DNA of 12,428 bases from contig JALTKC010000427.1 of the NCBI GenBank assembly GCA_027076245.1, forward strand, positions 1 to 12,428, written 5' to 3'. The position numbers and the translations under genes were made by a program. Position 1 is the first letter of the stretch, and the number at the start of each line of letters is the position of its first letter. Positions 1-6,412 of this stretch are shown in pieces. The stretch comes from Gammaproteobacteria bacterium. GTDB lineage: Bacteria; Pseudomonadota; Gammaproteobacteria; GRL18. The notes under the pieces were generated by a model. It did not search any database and was not told the origin of the DNA. It was given only the letters and a program-made list of their open reading frames with translations.

Positions 1-633
1 GAACAGATCCTGGTGACCTTCGGTCTGGCTATTGTGCTGCAGGAGATAGTTAAACTCAGCTTCGGGGCTAATCCTATCCCTACTCCGGCACCGGAAATTT
101 TCTCCGGAACAGCCGCTATCGGTTCGCTTTTTGGTCTGGGGGATTCAGTCGTTTATCCCTGGTGGCGACTGATTTATCTGGGCTTTTCCCTTACTGTTAT
201 TGCCGCTGTATTTGCCTTTTTAAATCTGACCACTTTCGGCATGGTGGTACGGGCCGGTATGATGGATCGTGAAACCGTTGGCCTGCTGGGTATTAATGTA
301 GAACGGCGCTTTACCATTGTTTTCGGGCTGGCGGCCATTGTCACCGGTCTGGCCGGAGTCATGTACTCCCCTATCCTGCCGCCGGATTATCATATGGGTA
401 TGGACTTTCTGGTACTGTCTTTTGTGGTTGTGGTTGTCGGTGGTATGGGCTCTCTGGGTGGCGCTGTAGCCGCAGGCTTTTTGCTGGGCATTTTACAGTC
501 CTTTGCCTCCATGAACGAAATTAAATCCATTATTCCCGGTATTGACCAGATCATTATCTATCTGGTGGCCGTGTTTATTATTCTGGTCAGACCGCGTGGC
601 CTGTTTGGACGTGAAGGGGTTATGGAGGACTGA
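1..633 (+). CDS. livH: Branched-chain/polar amino acid ABC transporter permease, LivH type (5' end outside window)
   Basis: This is the C-terminal 210 residues of an inner-membrane permease of the LivH family. The frame is open from base 1 (E-Q-I-L-V-T-F-G), and a GTG at base 13 is an internal valine codon rather than a start. LivH proteins are usually about 290-340 residues, so roughly a third is missing. The visible part has several hydrophobic helices. It also has the loop RAGMMDRETVGLLGIN, which matches the 'R A .. .. A .. GIN' cytoplasmic coupling loop that contacts the ATPases, and the family-typical stretches VVVVVGGMGSLGGA and LVRPRGLFGREG near the C-terminus. It would form a heterodimeric channel with the LivM product, whose start codon lies 2 nt after this stop. 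Family assignment is secure. The substrate (Leu/Ile/Val, other amino acids, or short amides/urea) cannot be read from this fragment. Confidence 0.9.
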   Translation, partial: EQILVTFGLAIVLQEIVKLSFGANPIPTPAPEIFSGTAAIGSLFGLGDSVVYPWWRLIYLGFSLTVIAAVFAFLNLTTFGMVVRAGMMDRETVGLLGINVERRFTIVFGLAAIVTGLAGVMYSPILPPDYHMGMDFLVLSFVVVVVGGMGSLGGAVAAGFLLGILQSFASMNEIKSIIPGIDQIIIYLVAVFIILVRPRGLFGREGVMED

Positions 634-635
634 TT

Positions 636-1811
636 ATGAATATAAAAATACCATCCCTTAAAAAAGATTTATTTGTCATGGTGATTTTTTCAGCCGTGAT
701 CCTGACCATGCCCATGTGGCTAAAACCACTGGGAGCAGGCTATCCTGATCTGCTGCAGAAATTCGCCATCTTTGGTATTTTCGCTGTGGGCTATAATATC
801 CTGTTTGGCCTGACCGGCTATTTGTCCTTTGGCCATGCCGCCTTTCTGGGTGTGGGTTCCTATACCGCAGTCTGGTCATTTAAACTGCTGACCATGAATG
901 TCCTGCCGGCCATACTGTTCAGCGTCATACTGGCGGGTATTGTGGCGGCCATTATCGGCTTTATCAGCCTGCGCCGCTCCGGGATTTACTTCTCCATTCT
1001 GACCCTGGCCTTTGCCCAGATGTTCTACAATATGGCTTACTCCGTACTGACACCGATTACTAATGGTGAAACCGGTTTGCAGCTCGCCAGAACCGATCCC
1101 AGAATCATTGATAATCTGTTTACTCAGGCGGGAGAAGGTCTGCCATCACCCACATTGTTCGGCATTGAAATGAGTGGTTATTCAGGCTTTTATTTCTGTG
1201 CAGTATTATTAATTATTGGCTTTTTTATAGCCCAACGAATATTTCATTCCCCTTTTGGCATGAAGTTACAGGCCATTAAATCTAATCAGACCCGTATGAA
1301 ATACACCGGTTATAACACCCGTCCTTATCTGTTAAGTGCCTTTGTCATTTCCGGTATGTATGCCGGACTGGCCGGTGCCCTGATGGCTGTTACCGATCCA
1401 CTGGCCGGTGCAGAGAGAATGCAGTGGACGGCTTCTGGTGAAGTGGTGCTGATGACTATTCTTGGCGGTGTCGGTACTCAGATAGGTCCGCTGTTGGGTG
1501 TCGGTATTATTAAATACTTTGAAAATATATTCTCAGCCATGAATGAACAGGCGCTGCTGGCGGCCTATTCCTTTATGCCCGACTGGCTGGCCAAAGTTAT
1601 GGTAACTATTACCTCTCCCTTTGTCGGTGAAGGCTGGCACCTGACCCTGGGTGCCCTGTTTGTAGTCATTGTTATCTTTCTTCCTGGCGGCATTATGGAA
1701 GGCTTTGGCAAAATCAAAAACCTGTTTAAGTTCAAAAAGAAAGATAATCCTGCACGGCAGACAGCTCCTAAGTCACCCGATCAGGCAGCGCCGCAGGAGG
1801 AGGTATCATGA
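636..1811 (+). CDS. livM: Branched-chain/polar amino acid ABC transporter permease, LivM type
   Basis: The product is a 391-residue polytopic membrane permease and the expected partner of LivH. The start is supported by a GGAGG about 7 nt upstream of the ATG, lying inside the end of livH. Recognisable LivM signatures are GYNILFGLTGYLSFGHAAF near residues 53-71, a RRSGIYFSILTLAFAQ stretch near 112-128, the coupling loop around residues 205-230 (SPFGMKLQAIKSNQTR...GYN), and ILGGVGTQIGPLLG near 280. The C-terminus after the last helix is a lysine-rich segment followed by a Pro/Gln/Glu-rich tail of about 25 residues, which looks like a disordered cytoplasmic extension. The stop codon overlaps the livG start as ATGA, which implies translational coupling. 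Function as a channel subunit is well supported by family and context; the transported solute is not determined. Confidence 0.93.
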   Translation: MNIKIPSLKKDLFVMVIFSAVILTMPMWLKPLGAGYPDLLQKFAIFGIFAVGYNILFGLTGYLSFGHAAFLGVGSYTAVWSFKLLTMNVLPAILFSVILAGIVAAIIGFISLRRSGIYFSILTLAFAQMFYNMAYSVLTPITNGETGLQLARTDPRIIDNLFTQAGEGLPSPTLFGIEMSGYSGFYFCAVLLIIGFFIAQRIFHSPFGMKLQAIKSNQTRMKYTGYNTRPYLLSAFVISGMYAGLAGALMAVTDPLAGAERMQWTASGEVVLMTILGGVGTQIGPLLGVGIIKYFENIFSAMNEQALLAAYSFMPDWLAKVMVTITSPFVGEGWHLTLGALFVVIVIFLPGGIMEGFGKIKNLFKFKKKDNPARQTAPKSPDQAAPQEEVS

Positions 1812-2569
1812 GCAATATTATTCTGGAAATTGATAATGTGCAGAAATCCTTCGGTGGTCTGAGAGCATTAAAAGATTTAAACCTGCAGGTTGAAGAAGGC
1901 AAAGTCCATGCGATTATCGGCCCTAATGGCGCCGGTAAATCCACCATGCTCAATGTCTGCATCGGTCGTCTGGCACCGGACAGCGGCGTGGTGACCTTTA
2001 ACGGTGAAAATGTACTGGGTAAGGAGCCTCATGAAATTAATCAGGCCGGTATCTCCAGGGTGTTCCAGACACCGGAGATTTTTCCCGATCTGTCCTTGCT
2101 GCAGAATGTTATGATCCCGGCTTTTGCCAAACGAGAAGGTGCCTTTAAATTTAATATGTTTGGCAATGTCTGTAATGAAAAAGCCGTGCTGGAAGAAGCC
2201 AGTCATATTCTGCACGATATCGGACTTAACGAGCAGGAACATGATCACGCCGGCAGCCTGTCCCGTGGCGACAAACGCCGTCTGGAACTGGCCATGTGCC
2301 TGATCCAGCACCCTAAGCTATTACTGCTGGATGAGCCAACGGCGGGTATGGCAAGACATGATACTAATAGAACCATTGAACTATTAAAGAAAATTAAAGA
2401 ACGCGGTATGACCAAAGTCATTATTGAACATGATATGCATGTAGTATTTTCTGTGGCCGATCATATATCGGTACTGGCACAGGGAACCATAATTGCCTCC
2501 GGGACGCCCGATGAAATCCGTGGTAACCCTAAAGTTCAGGAAGCTTATCTGGGAGGAGCACACCTATGA
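1808..2569 (+). CDS. livG: ABC transporter ATP-binding protein, LivG type
   Basis: This is the first of the paired cytoplasmic ATPases that power the LivHM channel (253 residues). AGGAGG lies about 6 nt before the ATG, which overlaps the livM stop. Visible motifs are Walker A GPNGAGKST (residues 38-46), Q-loop Gln87 in SRVFQTPEIF, Walker B LLLLDEP (171-177), and H-loop His208 in IIEHDM. The extended segment between Q-loop and signature (FAKREGAFKFNMFGN) is the LivG-type insertion. The ABC signature reads LSRGD (151-155) instead of the canonical LSGGQ or LSYGQ, and the D-loop region reads AGMARHDTN instead of AGLNP. I believe a recognisable LivG subfamily shares these features, so they are probably not a defect. 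A role as a urea-type UrtD is less likely, because the FDGFKAL and GKTRPD motifs I associate with UrtD are absent. Confidence 0.92.
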   Translation: MSNIILEIDNVQKSFGGLRALKDLNLQVEEGKVHAIIGPNGAGKSTMLNVCIGRLAPDSGVVTFNGENVLGKEPHEINQAGISRVFQTPEIFPDLSLLQNVMIPAFAKREGAFKFNMFGNVCNEKAVLEEASHILHDIGLNEQEHDHAGSLSRGDKRRLELAMCLIQHPKLLLLDEPTAGMARHDTNRTIELLKKIKERGMTKVIIEHDMHVVFSVADHISVLAQGTIIASGTPDEIRGNPKVQEAYLGGAHL

Positions 2570-3324
2570 GTAATGTTCATGTCCCTGTTGCGCCAAAAGT
2601 TACGGCAACCGGAAGTACTCCGGCCTTTTTTTCCTGCTGGGATCTGCATGCCTATTATGGAGAAAGTTATATTGTTCAGGGTGTCAGTTTTGATATCCGC
2701 GAGGGTGAAATTCTGGCGCTGTTAGGACGTAACGGAGCCGGTAAGACGACTACTTTGAGATCCATAGCCCGGGCCTCTTCACCTACGGTTAAACATGGTG
2801 AAATCTGGCTGGATCACCAACCCATCCATAAGATGAAATCCTTTGAAGCAGCTCAGAACGGCGTGGCACTGGTACAGGAAGACCGTTGTATTATTCCCGG
2901 CCTGACGGTAGAAGAAAATTTAAAACTGGCACAGATAGCCGAACCCATCGGCTGGTCCATTGAACGGATTTACGAACACTTTCCCCGTCTGGGTGAACGT
3001 AAGGATCAGATTGGCGTCACCCTGTCCGGTGGTGAACAGCAGATGCTGGCTGTAGCGCGGGCACTGGCACGGGACATTAAGCTGTTATTGCTGGATGAAC
3101 CTTATGAAGGACTGGCTCCGGTTATTGTGCATGAAATTGAATCCATTCTGGATAATATTAAACAATTAGGTATTACTACCGTTATTGTGGAACAAAATGC
3201 AATAGCTGCCCTGCGCCTGGCGGATCGTGCTATTATTCTGGATATGGGTGAAGTCGTCTTCGACGGTCTGGCTCAGGAAGTTCTGGACAATGAAGAGCTC
3301 CGCCAGCAATACCTCGCCATATAA
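2566..3324 (+). CDS. livF: ABC transporter ATP-binding protein, LivF type
   Basis: This is the second ATPase of the importer (252 residues). The start codon overlaps the livG stop as ATGA, with GGAGG about 7 nt upstream. Motifs are Walker A GRNGAGKTT (54-62), Q-loop Gln104 (LVQEDRCIIPGLTVEENL), canonical signature LSGGEQQ (153-159) and Walker B LLLLDEP (173-179). The switch position reads VEQN (Gln210 in place of His), which is normal for LivF proteins. About 20 residues precede the first conserved strand, a slightly long N-terminus; both LivG and LivF begin M-S-N. With LivG showing an unusual signature and LivF a non-histidine switch, the ATPase pair is asymmetric, as is usual in this family. 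It ends the transport operon: a palindromic repeat follows within 16 nt. Confidence 0.93.
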   Translation: MSNVHVPVAPKVTATGSTPAFFSCWDLHAYYGESYIVQGVSFDIREGEILALLGRNGAGKTTTLRSIARASSPTVKHGEIWLDHQPIHKMKSFEAAQNGVALVQEDRCIIPGLTVEENLKLAQIAEPIGWSIERIYEHFPRLGERKDQIGVTLSGGEQQMLAVARALARDIKLLLLDEPYEGLAPVIVHEIESILDNIKQLGITTVIVEQNAIAALRLADRAIILDMGEVVFDGLAQEVLDNEELRQQYLAI

Positions 3325-3339
3325 CCGTCATCCACATAT

Positions 3340-3377
3340 CCCCTCTTCTTCCGGAAGAAGAGGGCCAGGGTGAGGGG
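3340..3377. repeat. REP-like palindromic repeat downstream of livF
   Basis: A perfect 24-bp palindrome (CCCTCTTCTTCC / GGAAGAAGAGGG, 3341-3364) is followed by CCAGGGTGAGGGG. Read on the - strand this is CCCCTCACCCTGGCCCTC followed by a hairpin. From memory, that is the layout of REP-type repeats with a CCCTCACCC head plus imperfect CTCTCCC..GGGAGAG hairpin, found in many gammaproteobacterial genomes and associated with RAYT transposases. There is no T-run on either side, so it is not a classical intrinsic terminator. It could still attenuate or stabilise the 3' end of the liv transcript. Only one copy is in the window. Confidence 0.6.
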
Positions 3378-3399
3378 CAAAAGAATAAAAGGAAACACC

Positions 3400-4293
3400 A
3401 TGCATCACAAAACCACCCTGCCATCCGGCATACTTTTACTCTGCCTGCTGTTATCAGTTTCTGCTATGGCTTCGGACACTACCTATCCTGCTGCCAATAT
3501 GACCTATACCGGTATTTATCCCGACAAAACCATACATCTTAAAAACGGTGCCTGGCAGGGTAAACCCTTTATGCCGGGCGCAGCCACAAGACCCAGGGTG
3601 GGTTTAATTAAAAACTTTGCCTTTAGTGGTGATCTCAATCAGGACGGACAGCCGGAACACATCGTTTTTTTATGGGAAAGTTCAGGCGGTTCAGGTACCC
3701 GGGTGTTTATGGCAGTTAATACCTATCACAATGGTCACTGGGTAAATCTGGCCACTACCCTGGTGGGTGATCGGGTGCAGTTGCAAATGGGCCGGGTTAA
3801 TAAAGGCAAAATTGAACTGGATGTGATTCAGGCCGAAGAAAAAGATCCCGCCTGCTGTCCGACCCATCGTGTCGTCAGAAGCTGGTCATTAAAGGATAAT
3901 CAACTGGCAGAACACGAGCCCCTGTTACTGGGTCAGATTTCAGTTAAGGATCTTCAGGGGCCAAAGTGGCAGCTGCTCAAGTTAAACTGGCAGGAAAAGA
4001 TCCCGGCCGATATTGCTGTTTTTATTCAGTTTGATGGTCACAAAGTATCCGGTCAAAGCGCCTGTAACCGTTTCACCACAACTATTAAAGAAGGCAAACT
4101 GGCCGGTGAGATCAGTTTTGGACCCATTGCTGCTACCCGCAAGTTCTGCGACCCTCACATTATGGAACTGGAAGATCGTTTTCTGAATGCCCTGCAACAT
4201 GTCAAAGGTTTCGGCTTTATCAACGGTCAGCTGACTCTGGAATGGCAGGATGAATCAGCTGTCAGCACCATGTTTTTTAAAGCGGTTTTATAA
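3400..4293 (+). CDS. Exported META-domain (HslJ-like) protein
   Basis: The product is a 297-residue protein. I chose the ATG at 3400 because AAAAGGA precedes it by about 7 nt and a signal peptide starts there. A GTG at 3370 in the same frame lies inside the palindromic repeat and has no ribosome site. Residues 1-24 form a Sec signal peptide ending SAMA|SD, with no lipobox, so a periplasmic location is likely. The C-terminal part (about 187-295) is a META domain: KWQLLKLNW, SGQSACNRF, ISFGPIAATRKFC and a terminal beta-rich segment. Cys222 and Cys250 sit at the typical conserved positions. The N-terminal domain (about 27-180) is not recognised. It contains a calcium-loop-like D-L-N-Q-D-G (78-83) and an adjacent cysteine pair, Cys152-Cys153. 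META proteins such as HslJ are linked to envelope stress and antibiotic tolerance, but the biochemical role is unknown. Its distance from livF and the intervening repeat suggest a separate unit. Confidence 0.8.
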   Translation: MHHKTTLPSGILLLCLLLSVSAMASDTTYPAANMTYTGIYPDKTIHLKNGAWQGKPFMPGAATRPRVGLIKNFAFSGDLNQDGQPEHIVFLWESSGGSGTRVFMAVNTYHNGHWVNLATTLVGDRVQLQMGRVNKGKIELDVIQAEEKDPACCPTHRVVRSWSLKDNQLAEHEPLLLGQISVKDLQGPKWQLLKLNWQEKIPADIAVFIQFDGHKVSGQSACNRFTTTIKEGKLAGEISFGPIAATRKFCDPHIMELEDRFLNALQHVKGFGFINGQLTLEWQDESAVSTMFFKAVL

Positions 4294-4392
4294 ATCGGTA
4301 CACTGAGTCATTTGATCCCGGATCACGGATTCAAATTATAAGTGCAACTTAACTGTATTTATGAGTTGAATTTCTAATAAGTATTAATCTGG
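4294..4392. other. Convergent intergenic gap with two short palindromes
   Basis: This gap separates two converging genes. It holds a 13-bp palindrome TGATCCCGGATCA (4313-4325). It also holds a nested A+T-rich symmetry in which ATTCAA (4329-4334) pairs with TTGAAT (4366-4371) around TAAGT-GCA-ACTTA (4339-4351). No GC-rich stem followed by a T-run is present on either strand, so I cannot call a standard intrinsic terminator here, although one of these structures may act as a weak bidirectional one. Confidence 0.35.
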
Positions 4393-4986
4393 TTATTTCT
4401 TAATTAAATCAGAAACATTTTTAAACTTTCCAGAATAACGAAATACCCTTCCCAGTAAAGGATGTTTCACAATAAAGTCCATTTCAAATTCATCGTTACC
4501 TTTCTGGGCTTCAATAATTGTCGTATGGCCAAGGAACAACCATTCCGGGACTGGAATTAATCTGTCTCCTATCTTCAATACAAAGTTTACTCCCTCATAA
4601 TGTAGCTTATTATTCTCAACATGCACCCGCATACGCAAACCTATGAACGGGTTTACATATTCAATAAGTTCATTACCCTTATCGTAAATCCAGGTACTTT
4701 TAAACAAGATGTTTTTATTATCAGGAAACTGTATTGTGCGATTCCAGTATTGCCTGTCACCCTGCATCTGTTTTTCAACTGTGGTGGGAATTTCTTTACC
4801 GCTTCGGTTAATCAGCGCCCCCAGTCTGTGTAGAAAAGTGAAATAAGGCTGCATGTATGAGGGGTATTCAATATTCAGATAACCAATATCATAATTTTTT
4901 TCATACTGATAATGTGCCTGTAAAACAGGTGGTAGTTGCTGCCATTGCTTGCCTAATGCTTTTTGCATAATGGATTTATTGTTCAT
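4393..4986 (-). CDS. DUF4166-like protein of unknown function
   Basis: The product is a 197-residue soluble protein without a signal peptide or TM segments. AAGGAG, overlapping the stop codon of the upstream gene, lies about 6 nt before the ATG. The opening MQKALGKQWQQLPPVLQAHY and the later YWNRTIQFPDN, a charged beta-rich middle and a terminal VKHPLLGRVFRYSGKF resemble DUF4166. I know that domain as a stand-alone protein or as a C-terminal domain fused to saccharopine-dehydrogenase-like or SDR oxidoreductases. The assignment is from pattern memory. It is the last gene of a three-gene operon after an SDR oxidoreductase and a small membrane protein. That order fits the known domain fusions and suggests that the three act on a common membrane-associated substrate. 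No catalytic residues can be proposed. Confidence 0.65.
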   Translation of the reverse strand: MNNKSIMQKALGKQWQQLPPVLQAHYQYEKNYDIGYLNIEYPSYMQPYFTFLHRLGALINRSGKEIPTTVEKQMQGDRQYWNRTIQFPDNKNILFKSTWIYDKGNELIEYVNPFIGLRMRVHVENNKLHYEGVNFVLKIGDRLIPVPEWLFLGHTTIIEAQKGNDEFEMDFIVKHPLLGRVFRYSGKFKNVSDLIKK

Positions 4987-4996
4987 AACAGGCTCC

Positions 4997-5461
4997 TTAA
5001 GATATTTTAAAAACCATTAAAAATACCACCAGCACCATAGCGGTGAATGCCGGCACACCCAGCCAGAACCATATCCGGGCATACTGCCAGTATTTATGGG
5101 GTAAGGCATGTTGGTGTTTTAATGAGGTATCCGCTATTTTGCTCATCCGAATTTGCAGCCAGACCACCGGTATCCAGCAAAGACCTGCCAGGATATACAG
5201 TGCAAGGCTGGCTGATACCCAGAATGTGGTGACAGGAATGCCTGCCAGATACACCATGATTAATCCGCTTACGGGCTGAAAAATTACCGTAGGCGTGGTG
5301 AAAATCCAGTCAGCTAATACCACGTGACGATTAACCTGTGCAATATGTTCTAAATTTTGGCTGCGATCGGCTATCCATTTATAAAAGGCACTGCCCAATC
5401 CGGTGCCAAATAACAAAACCATGCTTAAGATATGTAAATATTTGAGCGTGAGATAAATCAT
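4997..5461 (-). CDS. DUF2269-like small integral membrane protein
   Basis: The product is a 154-residue protein with four predicted TM helices (about 4-25, 48-70, 79-103 and 131-151). I prefer the ATG at 5461, which overlaps the upstream stop as ATGA and has GGAG 7 nt before it. The alternative in-frame ATG at 5473 would add M-E-Q-I but has no good ribosome site. The LKYLHILSMVLLFGTGLGSAFY opening and the VVLADWIFTTP segment, with His10, His46 and Asp51 close to the membrane, resemble the DUF2269 family of predicted membrane proteins. The family has no established biochemical role that I know of. It is translationally coupled to the SDR gene upstream and separated by 10 nt from the DUF4166-like gene downstream, so it may anchor or serve that oxidoreductase. 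Confidence 0.7.
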   Translation of the reverse strand: MIYLTLKYLHILSMVLLFGTGLGSAFYKWIADRSQNLEHIAQVNRHVVLADWIFTTPTVIFQPVSGLIMVYLAGIPVTTFWVSASLALYILAGLCWIPVVWLQIRMSKIADTSLKHQHALPHKYWQYARIWFWLGVPAFTAMVLVVFLMVFKIS

Positions 5462-6297
5462 AATTTGCTCCATCCTGTAGTAATATCCATAGGCAGATGA
5501 CCCAAAAATTCGGCCAAAGGTGTGACATCTGAAAAATTGCCCTTTCTTAACATGCGTATATTTTCTGTCTGCATCAGTGGAATGAAAGGTTTAAGCAGCC
5601 AGGCAATCACCAGGCAGAATTTAAAAGGGATAGATACAATATGGGCTTCTGGTCTGTTTTCTGATGTGCGCATCAGTTGTAGCCAGTCTTTAAAAAAAAG
5701 GGCATATGGGCCAACAACATCTATCGTCATATTGGTATCAGCACTGATCAGACAACGCATAATACAATCGGTTAAATCATTAATATGCACAGGCTGTACG
5801 GGCTGAAGCCCGCCTTCCATAAGCGGTAGTACAGAAAAGCGGGCCAGCCGCTTAAAAAATGCCGTACTTTTTCCTCCATGCCCATAGACCAGTGAGGGCC
5901 GCAGGATAAACCAGTTGACCGTTAATGATCTTAATACATCATCCGCTGCTTTTTTGGTGATGTGATAAGGAGCAGAAGAATGCTCATCGGCTCCTAAAGC
6001 GGAAATCTGTATAATACGTTTTACATTAGCATCCGCTCCGGCCTGAAACAGCGCTGAGGGGGCCCGGTAATGCAGGGCATTAAAGGTTTGTTCCCCGGTC
6101 TCATAAATAATGCCGACACAATTGATAATGATGTCAATATTCTTTAAATGCGGCATCCAGTCCTCTTTTGAGCACATTTTACTGAAATCAAAACCGTTCT
6201 TTCGGCTGCACGCAACCACCCTGTAACCGTTGGATTGCAGTTTTTTGTCAAGATGCCGGCCAATAAAGCCGCTGGCTCCGGTGAGTAAAATATTCAT
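5458..6297 (-). CDS. Atypical SDR-family NAD(P)-binding oxidoreductase/epimerase-like protein
   Basis: The product is a 279-residue protein with a Rossmann fold at the N-terminus: ILLTGASGFIG (T6-G7-x-x-G10-x-x-G13). CSRKNGFD follows beta-strand 2, and NCVGIIYE lies near residue 60. A potential catalytic triad is Ser99, Tyr111 and Lys115 (YxxxK in PYHITKKAAD), and ILRPSLVYGHGG follows at 131-142. These features match atypical/extended SDRs of the NDUFA9-like or NmrA-like kind, which bind NAD(P)H. The substrate is unknown. Residues 226-242 form a hydrophobic patch that could attach to the membrane, fitting the coupled DUF2269-like membrane protein. The start is supported by AAAAGGA about 9 nt upstream. 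It is the first gene of its operon. The leader contains a 7-bp inverted repeat (6301-6307 with 6328-6334) that puts the ribosome site in a loop, and a long hairpin lies farther upstream. Confidence 0.82.
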   Translation of the reverse strand: MNILLTGASGFIGRHLDKKLQSNGYRVVACSRKNGFDFSKMCSKEDWMPHLKNIDIIINCVGIIYETGEQTFNALHYRAPSALFQAGADANVKRIIQISALGADEHSSAPYHITKKAADDVLRSLTVNWFILRPSLVYGHGGKSTAFFKRLARFSVLPLMEGGLQPVQPVHINDLTDCIMRCLISADTNMTIDVVGPYALFFKDWLQLMRTSENRPEAHIVSIPFKFCLVIAWLLKPFIPLMQTENIRMLRKGNFSDVTPLAEFLGHLPMDITTGWSKL

Positions 6298-6358
6298 AGT
6301 TCTGAATCCTTTTATGAGAATCGTTGAATTCAGACTAAGGTATGATGCAGCTTAGAAC

Positions 6359-6412
6359 CTCCGGAATGATAATTCAGGTGTTAATTCCGGTTCCTGAATT
6401 ATCATTCCGGAG
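6359..6412. repeat. 20-bp perfect inverted repeat (long hairpin) between regulator and SDR operon
   Basis: CTCCGGAATGATAATTCAGG (6359-6378) is perfectly complementary to 6393-6412 across a 14-nt spacer. The spacer itself carries a third ATTCCGG copy (6384-6390). The right arm overlaps the last codons and stop of the AraC-like gene. There is no T-run on either side, so a canonical intrinsic terminator is not obvious. The stem would nevertheless be very stable and could end or protect the - strand transcript. Alternatives are an operator for the neighbouring regulator or a remnant of a small palindromic mobile element. Confidence 0.75.

Noticed and set aside
1877..2311. 144-codon open frame on the - strand inside livG
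   Set aside because: It lies wholly antisense to a gene with complete ABC ATPase motifs, has no ribosome site and no recognisable protein features; it is a shadow of livG codon use.
1..3324. Urea transporter (UrtBCDE) identity for the ABC operon
   Set aside because: The LivG-type ATPase lacks the motifs I associate with UrtD, no urease genes are in the window, and the LSRGD type looks like another HAAT branch. Not excluded, only less likely.
3370..3399. Upstream GTG start for the META-domain protein
   Set aside because: It falls inside the palindromic repeat, lacks a ribosome site, and would put ten charged residues before an otherwise typical signal peptide; the ATG at 3400 has AAAAGGA.
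4329..4351. Terminal repeat of an IS30-like insertion sequence (ATTCAA...AAGTGCAAC)
   Set aside because: The resemblance is a vague memory, there is no transposase or second end nearby, and the short symmetry is explained as well by a local palindrome.
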